This document shows positions 1-8,996 of a stretch of DNA of 64,000 bases, piece after piece. Origin of the DNA: Tritrichomonas musculus (lineage: Eukaryota; Parabasalia; Tritrichomonadida; Tritrichomonadidae); contig JAPFFF010000005.1 of NCBI GenBank assembly GCA_039105265.1, forward strand, positions 2,403,501 through 2,467,500, in the 5' to 3' direction. The stretch's first letter is position 1. Each line of letters starts with the position of its first letter. The translations under genes were made by a program, and so were the position numbers. The notes below the pieces were generated by a model that was given only the letters and a program-made list of their open reading frames with translations, was not told the origin of the DNA and searched no databases.

Positions 1-659
1 TCAAGACCAGAATCAAGGCGGCTATTTCGATTATCATTATATACATGATATCTACAGTTATCATGATCATAATGATGGCTATTATTATAACCACTTCATT
101 TATCGTAATAATCACTATTTCTTAAAGCAGGACTGAGCTGTCACTGGAGACTGTCTTTTAATCTGTACTTATTGTACTGTTTGTCTTTGCTGTTATTGTT
201 ATTGATGGTGATGATGAATATTCATCGATGTCTGCCTTTTACTCTTTTGTCTTGATGTCTGGCTGACAAGTTGAGTGAGTTCTTTATAACAACCGTATTC
301 AGCTTCATCTGAGTAAACTACAACCATGTCGCTTGAGTCTGAGTCGTAGCTGATGTCGAAGCGATGATGCATCAAAATTGTGGAGCAGAAGTTGGCCTGC
401 TTCTCTTTTCTGTTTTGGAGACTTTTTGGCCTGACTTCTCTGGTCTGCGCTTTTCTATATCTCTGTGCTTCAACAGGTCTCACTTGATTTCTGATTCGGA
501 GCTTCCAGATTCAGAATGTTTTGTTAGATTGATAATTCCTTACACTCTTGTTTAATAAATATATGCTTATATCTAACTTATTTATTGGAGACTCTTTAGA
601 GATTTTTTTTTTTTTTGTAAAATATTCAATTTTTTTAATTCAAAAAAATTTTTTATATA
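1..659. other. Intergenic; no confident gene
   Basis: No reading frame here convinces me. The first 190 bases are AT-rich with many short TATCAT/ATGATA inverted words. Positions about 199-520 are less AT-rich, and the minus strand reads as charged, Ser-rich and basic peptide pieces in more than one frame, which could be the remains of a gene or chance. The last 60 bases before the TAF6-like start codon are T-rich leader sequence. Confidence 0.5.
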
Positions 660-1979
660 ATGTCTCAAGCGACTTACGCGACAATTTCAACAATTGCGCA
701 ATCGCTCGGGATTTCCCATGTGAAAGAATCTATTGCATCAAAATTAGCGCAAGATATAAATCGTAATATTTTAAAAATTGTTTCGGATTCACTTCAAATG
801 ATGAGGACTACAAAATCGAAAAGATTAAAAGCCGTACATGTAAATTTAGCTCTCGAATCAAATCATCTTCAACCTCTTTTTGGTTATAACGAAACTGATC
901 GATTTCAATTGATTAATGCTGGTTGTGTAGACGCGATGGATTTATTAACTTATCAAGACCAGCAAATTTCGGTTGAATCTCTCCAGAAATATGAAAACAG
1001 GCCTTATCCTCTTGATACAAATAACGATATTGTGTGGTTAGCGGTTCAAGGTCACCATATTAATCGAGAAGAAGAACCAGAATCAGAGTCATACGAACAA
1101 AATTACACAGAAAAATCAGACACAAAGCAATATATTCATCAGATGGTCCAAAGGCAAAGATTAGAATCAGATTTTACTATGTCCTCTAAACATTTCATAA
1201 CATATGAACTCAAACTTTATAATCAAACGTCAAGACAACTTTTAATGTCAGGTGAAATAAACGACCGAGAAAAAATGTTGCAATATTTAAAGAAAGAAAA
1301 ATGTTTAGAAACTCTTGTTCCATATTATATCCAATTTGCAGAAACAGAAATGCTTAATGTTAAAAATTTTGAAAAATTATATATCGCTATTTCAGTTCCA
1401 ACAGCTCTATGCCAAAACGATGAAATATCAGTTGACATTTATATGCATCAATTTATCACAATTGCCTTGTCACTTTTAGTTGGCCCTAAAATTTTGCCCA
1501 ATAATTTGGTTGAGCAGTACATTATTCGAGACTATGCAGCAGATCTTTTGAAAATCATTATTGAGAAAAATTTGATCAATTATCCTCGTTTAGAGCCAAC
1601 TATAACAAAACAATTAATTACAATTCTTTTGGATTTAAAGAAAACCCCATCTCAAAAGTATGGTGCACTTGCTGCACTAGAAATGCTTGGTCTTGAAACT
1701 ATTTCTAATTTTGTACTTGAAATTTTACCAACTTTAATCTCCGATCAATCCATAGTAAAGGCTGCTCATTCAAAAAATGCTGAGCAAGTAACACGACTTT
1801 ATGATAAAGCTGTTACTACAGCTGGAATATGTCTACATAATGATACATATAAATCTACTTCAACAGGTAGAAATCCATTAAATCCAAAATCAAGGACAAG
1901 ATATAGACAGATTATGGATACTTTTGGATCCGATCTTTTGACTTATTACATTGATGAATCTGCTCTTTTGTTTATATGA
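660..1979 (+). CDS. TAF6: TAF6-like TFIID subunit (histone fold plus HEAT)
   Basis: The 439-residue product looks like TAF6, a subunit of the general transcription factor TFIID (and SAGA-type complexes in other eukaryotes), which acts in the nucleus at promoters. Residues about 8-72 read as the TAF6 histone fold: the family pattern of an AESIGI-like helix (here AQSLGIS), then LAQDINRNILKIVSDSLQMM and the KRLKAVHVNLAL helix that ends near a GYN turn. Residues about 225-400 are helical and match the position of the TAF6 C-terminal HEAT region, including an LLDLKKTPSQKYGALAALEM stretch typical of that domain. Length is a little shorter than animal TAF6, as expected for a protist. The start is the first ATG after a T-rich leader. 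The next gene on the same strand is a probable Mediator subunit. No expression signal beyond the T-rich leader is evident. The call rests on recognising the fold by eye. Confidence 0.8.
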   Translation: MSQATYATISTIAQSLGISHVKESIASKLAQDINRNILKIVSDSLQMMRTTKSKRLKAVHVNLALESNHLQPLFGYNETDRFQLINAGCVDAMDLLTYQDQQISVESLQKYENRPYPLDTNNDIVWLAVQGHHINREEEPESESYEQNYTEKSDTKQYIHQMVQRQRLESDFTMSSKHFITYELKLYNQTSRQLLMSGEINDREKMLQYLKKEKCLETLVPYYIQFAETEMLNVKNFEKLYIAISVPTALCQNDEISVDIYMHQFITIALSLLVGPKILPNNLVEQYIIRDYAADLLKIIIEKNLINYPRLEPTITKQLITILLDLKKTPSQKYGALAALEMLGLETISNFVLEILPTLISDQSIVKAAHSKNAEQVTRLYDKAVTTAGICLHNDTYKSTSTGRNPLNPKSRTRYRQIMDTFGSDLLTYYIDESALLFI

Positions 1980-2429
1980 GTTATTTATATCTTACCTATA
2001 TTATTATTACTGTTTTTTCTGGATCATATCAAAAAGCCACTTTCATAACAAAAACTCTTTTTTGTAACAATTTTTTTTTTTTTCACTCTTATAACGAAAA
2101 AATGATTTTGATGGCAATAATGATCCAATATAATATATAGAAAATGTTACAATATTTTTAGATATGCTTGAAAATAAAGATAAAATTTAAAACTTTCATT
2201 GTTTTGCTCTTTTTAACACAGTTATTTTTGATCTTGGCCACCAGATCTGTAATTTTTTTTTATTATATTATTTAAAATCAAGGTACTGTTTTAAACAATG
2301 GATAAAAGGTTCTTAAACTGATCATTATAGTTGGGAATCATCAACTGAAGATTATTTACTGATTATAAACATAATTCATGAAAGAATAGACTACAACTTT
2401 TTGTATGCTTTACTAAATGAAATAAAATA
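1980..2429. other. Intergenic, AT-rich
   Basis: About 450 bases between two same-strand genes. I see only AT-rich sequence with several T or A runs and no open frame of interest. A TCATG word lies about 50 bases before the next ATG, too far to be a convincing initiator. Confidence 0.6.
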
Positions 2430-3062
2430 ATGAGTGGAAAGAGAAAGCTCATTGATGAAATGGCAGATAATTTATCCGAATACAAAGAAAATTTCGAAAA
2501 AATTCTTGAAAGTATTATGAACCAATGCGATTCAAATGTCAAACGGCACGATTCGCAAATAGCTGATAATGTCTTAAAGCTGATTCAAACAGATATTGAA
2601 CTCAAGAAAAATATTGAAAAAATGAAAATTTGGAAAAAGAGACAACGCCAAATCGATATCTTGGAAAAGCAATTGGCTTCTCTCTCCACAAAAGTCAACC
2701 AGTTTGCCAAATCAGTATCAAAAGAACAAAGAGAACTACAATTATTTATGCTTAAAGCTAGAAAATTACAGAATGGAGTTTCAGATCCTAACAATATTTC
2801 AACAATTAAAAATATAATTACAACAGCAAAAGTTATAGGTCCTGCTGCTTCTGGAGCTCGTAGAGATGACGTAACGTATCCATGGATGCCTGATCCTTAT
2901 CAGATGGCTCAGGGTGTTAACGCCTTAAAAACACTTGATTTACCTGCACCATCTGTTGCAGCTCATTCGATCTCTCTTGATCCAGTTATAATGACTAGAA
3001 ATGCTGTTGTTACAAAAGTTTCTTCCTCTTCTTCTTCAGGTAGTGATGAATCTGACGAATAA
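2430..3062 (+). CDS. MED4: Probable Mediator complex subunit 4
   Basis: The 210-residue product has a long N-terminal coiled coil (residues about 15-115, rich in Lys, Glu and Ile, with KKNIEKMKIWKKRQRQIDI) and then a short conserved-looking segment (residues about 125-165: ISTIKNIITTAKVIGPAASG followed by TYPWMPDPYQMAQGVN). The order of coiled coil, a helix leading into a 'PA-SG' turn, and an aromatic-Pro motif followed by an M-x-x-G-x-x segment fits MED4, a core middle-module Mediator subunit that links activators to RNA polymerase II. The tail (residues 198-210) is Ser- and acid-rich, a likely phosphorylation site. The ATG overlaps the end of an A-rich leader, and the stop is TAA followed by A, giving the TAAA seen at parabasalid 3' ends. 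The alternative is an unrelated coiled-coil nuclear protein; the TAF6-like neighbour does not by itself prove linkage. Confidence 0.55.
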   Translation: MSGKRKLIDEMADNLSEYKENFEKILESIMNQCDSNVKRHDSQIADNVLKLIQTDIELKKNIEKMKIWKKRQRQIDILEKQLASLSTKVNQFAKSVSKEQRELQLFMLKARKLQNGVSDPNNISTIKNIITTAKVIGPAASGARRDDVTYPWMPDPYQMAQGVNALKTLDLPAPSVAAHSISLDPVIMTRNAVVTKVSSSSSSGSDESDE

Positions 3063-3448
3063 ATCTCATTCTTCTATATTTAGAAAATAGAAATAGTAGA
3101 TGTTAACAAGAAAGAAATTCAGTTATAATTGTTATTATTCATAATTATAAGCAAGCTAACAACAATTTTTTTTTTAACATGGCTATCATAGAATTTGTTA
3201 ATAAGCTTATTAATAAATGACATATAATAGTAAATTAATACTGCTGATGTAAATTATTTTAAGATACTAAAACTTTTTACTTATTTAAATCCATTCTCTT
3301 TTTGAATGATATTAAATAAGTGAAATTGGTAAGAAAATAAATATTATTCTCATTTGCCAAAAAGAAAGATAAGTTACTCTCTTATCAAATCTCATATGAA
3401 GAAAAGAGTACACAAATTCGTATTAATTTATTAAAACATATCGAAAAA
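3063..3448. other. Convergent intergenic spacer
   Basis: A 386-base AT-rich spacer between two tail-to-tail genes. It contains short inverted words (TTATAATTGTTATTATTCAT followed by ATTATAAGC) but no gene that I can support. Confidence 0.5.
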
Positions 3449-3886
3449 TTATGCATGATTTAATAGATTAGGATCTATTTCGAAAAATCGAATGAACGTT
3501 AGCGTCTCAACCATTCCAGGAACGCGTAAAAGACTCAGTATGTAAGTTTGAAGAGCTTGAGCTCGATGAGCAATAAACTCGGCATCTTTGTTACCAAAAA
3601 CCTTTTTTGGAGGGAATGGCTGTAAATTACGAGTATCATTAAAAACAGGCCGAACCAATTCGTCAAATTGGTTCAGAGCCGAATACCTTTTATGGACTTG
3701 ATGAATATGAACATTTTGACCAATTAAAATACCGACTTCAATAATATAAATAATGCAATTAAGTGATTTGTCTAACTCAGAACTTTCAACTGATAAATAC
3801 ATTTTTGGCACAACAGACGCACTTTGAATTTGAGCTTGCTTTACATTAGGCATAGAAGACAACGGGATTATTTTTGCATTGGTCAT
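3449..3886 (-). CDS. PX-domain protein (phosphoinositide binding)
   Basis: The 145-residue product is almost entirely one PX domain, which binds phosphoinositides (often PI3P) on endosomal membranes in sorting nexins and related proteins. Recognisable marks are the basic-aromatic motif HKRYSALNQFDELV, the proline-rich turn PFPPKKVFG, and the helix AHRAQALQTYILSLLRV followed by the FIRFFEI end of the fold. The RY of the first motif and the lysines of PPKK are the usual lipid-contact positions. I chose the ATG at 3886 because the frame upstream has no other ATG. The protein has no BAR, SNX or kinase domain attached, so it is a minimal PX protein, like the yeast Grd19/Snx3 type. It is transcribed towards the MED4-like gene. 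Cargo or partners cannot be told from the sequence. Confidence 0.8.
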   Translation of the reverse strand: MTNAKIIPLSSMPNVKQAQIQSASVVPKMYLSVESSELDKSLNCIIYIIEVGILIGQNVHIHQVHKRYSALNQFDELVRPVFNDTRNLQPFPPKKVFGNKDAEFIAHRAQALQTYILSLLRVPGMVETLTFIRFFEIDPNLLNHA

Positions 3887-5065
3887 TTTTACTTTTTTGG
3901 TAAACAAAAACTATAAAATCTGTAAAAAATGAAATTAAATAATTGAGTATTTTGATAATTGCTATATTGAATAGCATTTCTGCTTAATTATCAATATTTT
4001 TCTTTTATATTTTTTCATATAGTACATATTTATTCAAAATAAAAAATAATAATTAAAAAACTTTATAAGATTAAAAGTAAATATAAGTATAAAATTAAAA
4101 TAATTATATAAAAGAAATTGAAAAGGTTGCAAACTTTTTGTTATCATTTCAAAAAATTATCCCTTTATCTAAAACTCCTTATATGTAAGCGATGACAATT
4201 TAATTAATTGAACATTTTACTTAAAGCTTTCAGATTATAGTATTTTTAATTGAAAATATGCGATAGGCCATTTATTTATCAAATATTGCTTCATATTGAA
4301 TAACTCACCGAATTCAATATTTGCACAATAAGAATCATTATTTTTGTATTAAAATATATAAGAACCTATTACTTCTGTTAAATGCGGATTAAAAATATAA
4401 TGCTTTGGAAAGTAAAAGAATCAAACGCATGAAGTTAGTATTATTAAAAAAGATAAAGATTACTATAATAACATACGAAAAAATAACAAAAAAAAAGATA
4501 GCATAGATAAAATAAAAGAGGTTGTATCAAATTAAGAGAATCATGATGATCAAATTAATCCAATATATCAAGAAGAGTAAATAAGTGTAAATTATGATGG
4601 CTCAGAAGGAGAAGACAAATCACAGATATTTACACTAATAATAATGAAGGAAAAAAATTAAGTTAATATAAATAACTATCACTTTGGTAAAAGAAGCGAA
4701 CAATGAAAAATTGATTTTGAGAAAGTAAAAAAAGAAGAAACGCGAGATAATGACTTGTAATTTTAACAACTTCTAGCAATATTACAATTCATTCAATTTT
4801 ATTTTACTTATTACAATAAAACAGAATTATGCAACAATTTTATGTTTTCATGTATTAATAATTATATATATTAATTTAAACAAATACCAATAATATAAAT
4901 ATATGAATAATTATTTTTTTTTATTTTGTTTGTGATTATCATCAATTTTTTTTGCAATCGATTATTGTTTTCTTTTTTGTAGATATTAACAATTGGGGAA
5001 AAGATAAATCTAAATTTTTTTTTCGATGAATTGAATGAATTATATAAACGTTTTTTTTTTTTTTT
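3887..5065. other. Intergenic, very AT-rich, possible decayed coding
   Basis: About 1.2 kb between two diverging genes. Positions about 4430-4750 are A-rich and contain short readable bits (Lys/Glu-rich) that could be a decayed gene, but no frame stays open. The last 200 bases before the kinase are T-rich. Confidence 0.5.
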
Positions 5066-5070
5066 TCATA
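5066..5070 (+). promoter_or_regulatory. Initiator-like motif TCATA
   Basis: TCATA sits after a T run and places a potential +1 A at 5068, 13 bases before the kinase ATG at 5081. It matches the trichomonad initiator consensus TCA+1Y(T/A), which usually lies within about 20 bases of the start codon. In AT-rich DNA the match may be chance. Confidence 0.45.
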
Positions 5071-5080
5071 AAAAGCAGAA

Positions 5081-8000
5081 ATGATTTGCAGTAATTCGAT
5101 TCAAAAAAGCAGAAAAAAAGGAAAACTGGATAAAGGTCAAGAACAGGAGAACCAAGATATTGATCTTAATGACTTTATTCTAGAAAATAAAATTGGATCA
5201 GGCAAATTTGGCAAAGTTTATAAAGTCAAATTAAAAAGAACGGGGCAAATATATGCAGCCAAGATATCAATCGAAATTATTGATGAAGATTCGCAAGAAG
5301 ATCTTCTTAATCTTATACGTGAAGTTGATATTATTTCCAAATTGAATCATCCATTAGTACTTAAATTTATTTATTTCAGTCCGATTAATTTTAAAAAGAA
5401 GCATAAACCAGTGATTATTACCGAATATGCCTCGAAAGGTACGTTAGAAGACCTAATTTCAAAAGAAAGAAAATCCAAAACCAATGAATATTTAAATGAC
5501 ACTCTAAAATTAATTATTATCTACGGCATTGCTTCATCGATGTCATATCTTCATTCTCACAATATTATTCACCGTGATTTAAAACCAGAAAACATTCTTC
5601 TTGATGATTTCTTACATCCAAAATTGGCTGATTTTGGTTTTTCAAAATTCACCGATTCAAGTCAAGAAAACCTTCAATCTGTGATGGGCACCAAAGGTAC
5701 CCCGATTTATATGTCACCAGAAATATGGGGAAAAGCAGAATACTCAAATGCATGTGATGTTTATGCCTTTGCTCTTATTGTTTATGAAATAATTACACTT
5801 GAAGAGCCGTTTAAAAATTTATTATATTTTCAACTTCGTTATAAATTACAACAAGGCTATCGTCCTGAATTCAATAATCCAATAAATGAAGCATATAAAG
5901 AATTGATTGAAAAATGTTGGGCTCAAGATCCAAGTAAAAGACCTTCATTTGATGAAATTTTAATTCAGTTAAAAACAAATCCAAAATTCATAACAAAATT
6001 TGTTAATGAAGACGAATATTTCAACTTTATTAAATTTATTCAAGATTATAAAGATTCATTTGGTAGATCAAAAAATATATTCTTCGTTGATCAGTTTAAG
6101 CAAAGTAAAGCTAAACATTTGGATTTGCCAACAATTAGTCATTCAAATAATGACTTTTGTTTCATTGAAAATAAAGGAAGAAATACTATTGAAAACTTTT
6201 CATTCAAATATTTCATTAACCAAGAAAAAAGTTGTCAATTATTAATTAAAGAAGCTAAAGATCCAAATAAGCAATTCGACATTGGTAGATTTCTTATTGA
6301 AGAACAAAAAGATTTCGTTTTAAATACGCAAGCAGGAATCAAATATTTGAAAAATTCTATTAAAAATGGATCGATTGAATCAGCCATTTATTACTGTAGA
6401 ATGTTAATAAAAGGAGATATAATTCCAACAAATCTTAAAAAAGCTAAAAAATTGCTTGATGTTCATATAAAGCAAGATGAATCCAATTATTCATTGTTAT
6501 ATGGAAAAGTAATGAAGAAAGAGAAAAAATTTGAAGAAGCTATAAAGTTATTCAAAAAGTCAATATCTTCTGGAAATGGAGAAGCGATGTATGAACTAGG
6601 CAAGATGATGTTTAAAGGAACAGCAACTCCAATTGATATAGAAGAAGCGATCAGAAACTATCAAGGAGCCATTGATCGAGGATGTTTAATTGCCATGTAC
6701 AAATATGGGTTGCTTTTAGAAAGAGAATCAAAGAAAGATAAAGAAAAAGGAATCAAATACATAAAAGAAGCAGCTGACAAAGGATATTTACCTGCCATTT
6801 ATAAATATTCTTTGTTATTAGAAAGAAGAGGAAGCTTAGAAAATAATGATGAAGCTATTAAATATTTGAAAGAAGCTGCAAATAAAGGCCATGTTGAAGC
6901 AATGAATAAATATGCACATTATTTATTAAAGCATGAAAATGAGAAAGAATCACGTAAATATTTCAAGAAAGCTGCTGATAAAGGACATATTGATTCTATA
7001 TATCGATATGGCGTCTTGTTATATAAAGGCGATGGTGTTTCTTCTGATAAGAAACAAGGAGCAAAATATATAAAAATTGCTGCAATAAATGGTATTTCAA
7101 ATGCTATATCAAGATATGGAACAATGCTTCATATGGGCAAAGTTGTTCCAATGGACAAAGAAGAAGCTATTAAATACTATAAGATGGCAATAGAAAAAGG
7201 GAATAAATATGCAATGTATAATTATGCTTACATGTTGGCCAACGGAGATGGAATTGAAGAAAATAAAGAAGAAGCTGCTAAATATTATAAAATGGCTGCT
7301 GAAAATGGAAATAAAGATGCTATTTATTCACTAGGTTATATATTTGACAATGGAGAAGGAGTTGAAGAAAATAAAGAAGAAGCAATCAAGTATTATAAAA
7401 TGGCAATTGATAATGGTAACGCAAAAGCAATGTTTAGATATGGTTATATGTTATCTCACGGTATTGGTGTTACAGAAAATAAAAGAGAAGCCATCAAGTA
7501 TTATAAAATGGCAATTGATAAAGGTAGTTCGGATGCTATGTTTAATTATGCTTCGATCTTATCTGATGATGACAGTGATGAAGTAAATAAAAGAGAATCC
7601 ATCAAGTATTATAAAATGGCAATTGATAAAGGCAATACTAATGCAATGTATAATTATGGTTATATGTTGTTTTACGGTGATGGAATTGAACCTAACAAAG
7701 ATGAAGCTATTAAGTATTATAAGATGGCAATTGATAAAGGTAATTCTAATGCAATGTGCGGATATGCCTACATGTTATGTTATGGAGATGGTGTTGATGT
7801 CAATAAAGAAGAAGCCATCAAGTATTATAAGATGGCAATTGATGAAGGTAATTCAGATGCTATGCTTAATTATGCTTTAATGTTATCTAACGGAGATGGT
7901 GTTGAAGTCAATAAAGAAGAAGCCGTCAAGTATTATAAGATGGCAATTGATGAAGGTAATTCGAATGCCATGTATATTTATGCTTCAATGTTATCTAACG

Positions 8001-8872
8001 GAGATGGTGTTGAAGTCAATAAAGAAGAAGCCATCAAGTATTATAAGATGGCAATTGATGAAGGTAATTCAGATGCTATGCTTAATTATGCTTCAATGTT
8101 ATCTAACGGAGATGGTGTTGAAGTCAATAAAGAAGAAGCCGTCAAGTATTATAAGATGGCAATTAATAAAGGTAATTCGAATGCCATGTATATTTATGCT
8201 TCAATGTTATCTAACGGAGATGGTGTTGAAGTCAATAAAGAAGAAGCCGTCAAGTATTATAAGATGGCAATTGATGAAGGTAATTCAGATGCTATGCTTA
8301 ATTATGCTTCAATGTTATCTAACGGAGATGGTGTTGAAGTCAATAAAGAAGAAGCCGTCAAGTATTATAAAATGGCAATTAATAAAGGTAATTCAGATGC
8401 CATGTATAATCTTGCTATCATGTTGAATGATGGAGATGGTGTTGAAGTAAATAAAGAAGAAGCCATCAAGTACTTTAAAATGGCAATTGATAAAGGCGAC
8501 AAAAATTCAATGTGCAGATATGCTTATATGCTGTCATATGGCGATGGTGCTGAAGTTAATAAAGAAGAAGCGATCATATACTACAAAATGGCAATTGATA
8601 AAGGTGATGTTTTTGCCATGTACAATTATGCTTTAATGCTAGATTATGGAGATGGAGTTGAAGTTAATAAAGAAGAAGCAATCAAGTATTACAAAATGGC
8701 AATTGAAAAAGGTGATTCAGATGCAATGTTTAGATATGGAACGATGCTGTATAATGGAGATGGTGTCGAAGTCAATGTAGAAGAAGCTATTAACTATTTT
8801 TATATGGCAGCAGAAAATGGAAATTATGATGCTTATAATACTCTTCAATTATTAAATAATGATAATGAATAA
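5081..8872 (+). CDS. TKL-type protein kinase with about 24 Sel1 repeats
   Basis: The 1263-residue product has an N-terminal protein kinase domain (residues about 28-305) with all catalytic marks: glycine loop IGSGKFGKVYK, the ATP-binding lysine in YAAKIS, HRDLKPENILLDD and DFGFSK, and the GTPIYMSPE activation-segment end. Loop sequences (DLKPEN rather than DLAARN) with the tyrosine-kinase-like domain shape fit the TKL group, and Ser/Thr specificity is likely. Residues about 410-1255 are some 24 Sel1 (TPR-like) units of 36 residues, of the form KEEAIKYYKMAIDKGNSDAM followed by a YxxML-x-GDG turn; such solenoids usually bind partner proteins. The 3' units are almost identical at DNA level. This kinase-Sel1 architecture is a large family in trichomonads. 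The start ATG follows a TCATA initiator-like motif. A fragment of this gene is duplicated at 12617-12769. No membrane segment or signal peptide is seen; substrate is unknown. Confidence 0.9.
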   Translation: MICSNSIQKSRKKGKLDKGQEQENQDIDLNDFILENKIGSGKFGKVYKVKLKRTGQIYAAKISIEIIDEDSQEDLLNLIREVDIISKLNHPLVLKFIYFSPINFKKKHKPVIITEYASKGTLEDLISKERKSKTNEYLNDTLKLIIIYGIASSMSYLHSHNIIHRDLKPENILLDDFLHPKLADFGFSKFTDSSQENLQSVMGTKGTPIYMSPEIWGKAEYSNACDVYAFALIVYEIITLEEPFKNLLYFQLRYKLQQGYRPEFNNPINEAYKELIEKCWAQDPSKRPSFDEILIQLKTNPKFITKFVNEDEYFNFIKFIQDYKDSFGRSKNIFFVDQFKQSKAKHLDLPTISHSNNDFCFIENKGRNTIENFSFKYFINQEKSCQLLIKEAKDPNKQFDIGRFLIEEQKDFVLNTQAGIKYLKNSIKNGSIESAIYYCRMLIKGDIIPTNLKKAKKLLDVHIKQDESNYSLLYGKVMKKEKKFEEAIKLFKKSISSGNGEAMYELGKMMFKGTATPIDIEEAIRNYQGAIDRGCLIAMYKYGLLLERESKKDKEKGIKYIKEAADKGYLPAIYKYSLLLERRGSLENNDEAIKYLKEAANKGHVEAMNKYAHYLLKHENEKESRKYFKKAADKGHIDSIYRYGVLLYKGDGVSSDKKQGAKYIKIAAINGISNAISRYGTMLHMGKVVPMDKEEAIKYYKMAIEKGNKYAMYNYAYMLANGDGIEENKEEAAKYYKMAAENGNKDAIYSLGYIFDNGEGVEENKEEAIKYYKMAIDNGNAKAMFRYGYMLSHGIGVTENKREAIKYYKMAIDKGSSDAMFNYASILSDDDSDEVNKRESIKYYKMAIDKGNTNAMYNYGYMLFYGDGIEPNKDEAIKYYKMAIDKGNSNAMCGYAYMLCYGDGVDVNKEEAIKYYKMAIDEGNSDAMLNYALMLSNGDGVEVNKEEAVKYYKMAIDEGNSNAMYIYASMLSNGDGVEVNKEEAIKYYKMAIDEGNSDAMLNYASMLSNGDGVEVNKEEAVKYYKMAINKGNSNAMYIYASMLSNGDGVEVNKEEAVKYYKMAIDEGNSDAMLNYASMLSNGDGVEVNKEEAVKYYKMAINKGNSDAMYNLAIMLNDGDGVEVNKEEAIKYFKMAIDKGDKNSMCRYAYMLSYGDGAEVNKEEAIIYYKMAIDKGDVFAMYNYALMLDYGDGVEVNKEEAIKYYKMAIEKGDSDAMFRYGTMLYNGDGVEVNVEEAINYFYMAAENGNYDAYNTLQLLNNDNE
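7804..8451 (+). repeat. Tandem 216-bp dimers of Sel1 coding units
   Basis: Six 108-bp Sel1 units form three nearly identical 216-bp dimers. In each dimer one unit carries GNSDAMLNYA and the other GNSNAMYIYA (the last one has drifted to GNSDAMYNLA). The shared flanks (NGDGVEVNKEEA) are the same throughout. This points to recent unequal exchange that used the dimer as its unit. Confidence 0.85.
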
Positions 8873-8996
8873 ATATTCATTAAGATTGCTCATTAAATAA
8901 ATAATTGTTTTTAATAAAAGATTTGAAGATAAAAAAGTATTTTTTTTTTTAAAAAAAAAAAAGAAAAAAGAAAAGAAAAGAAATATCAATAAAAAA

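Noticed and set aside
199-520. Minus-strand open frame with charged and Ser-rich peptide pieces near the left edge
   Set aside because: Readable pieces lie in different frames, there is no ATG in good context and no family match, so I treat the region as intergenic with a note.
7344-8426. Several long frames inside the Sel1 repeat region
   Set aside because: They are shifted-frame shadows of the Sel1 units and repeat the same non-natural peptide (KKKPSSIIRWQLM).
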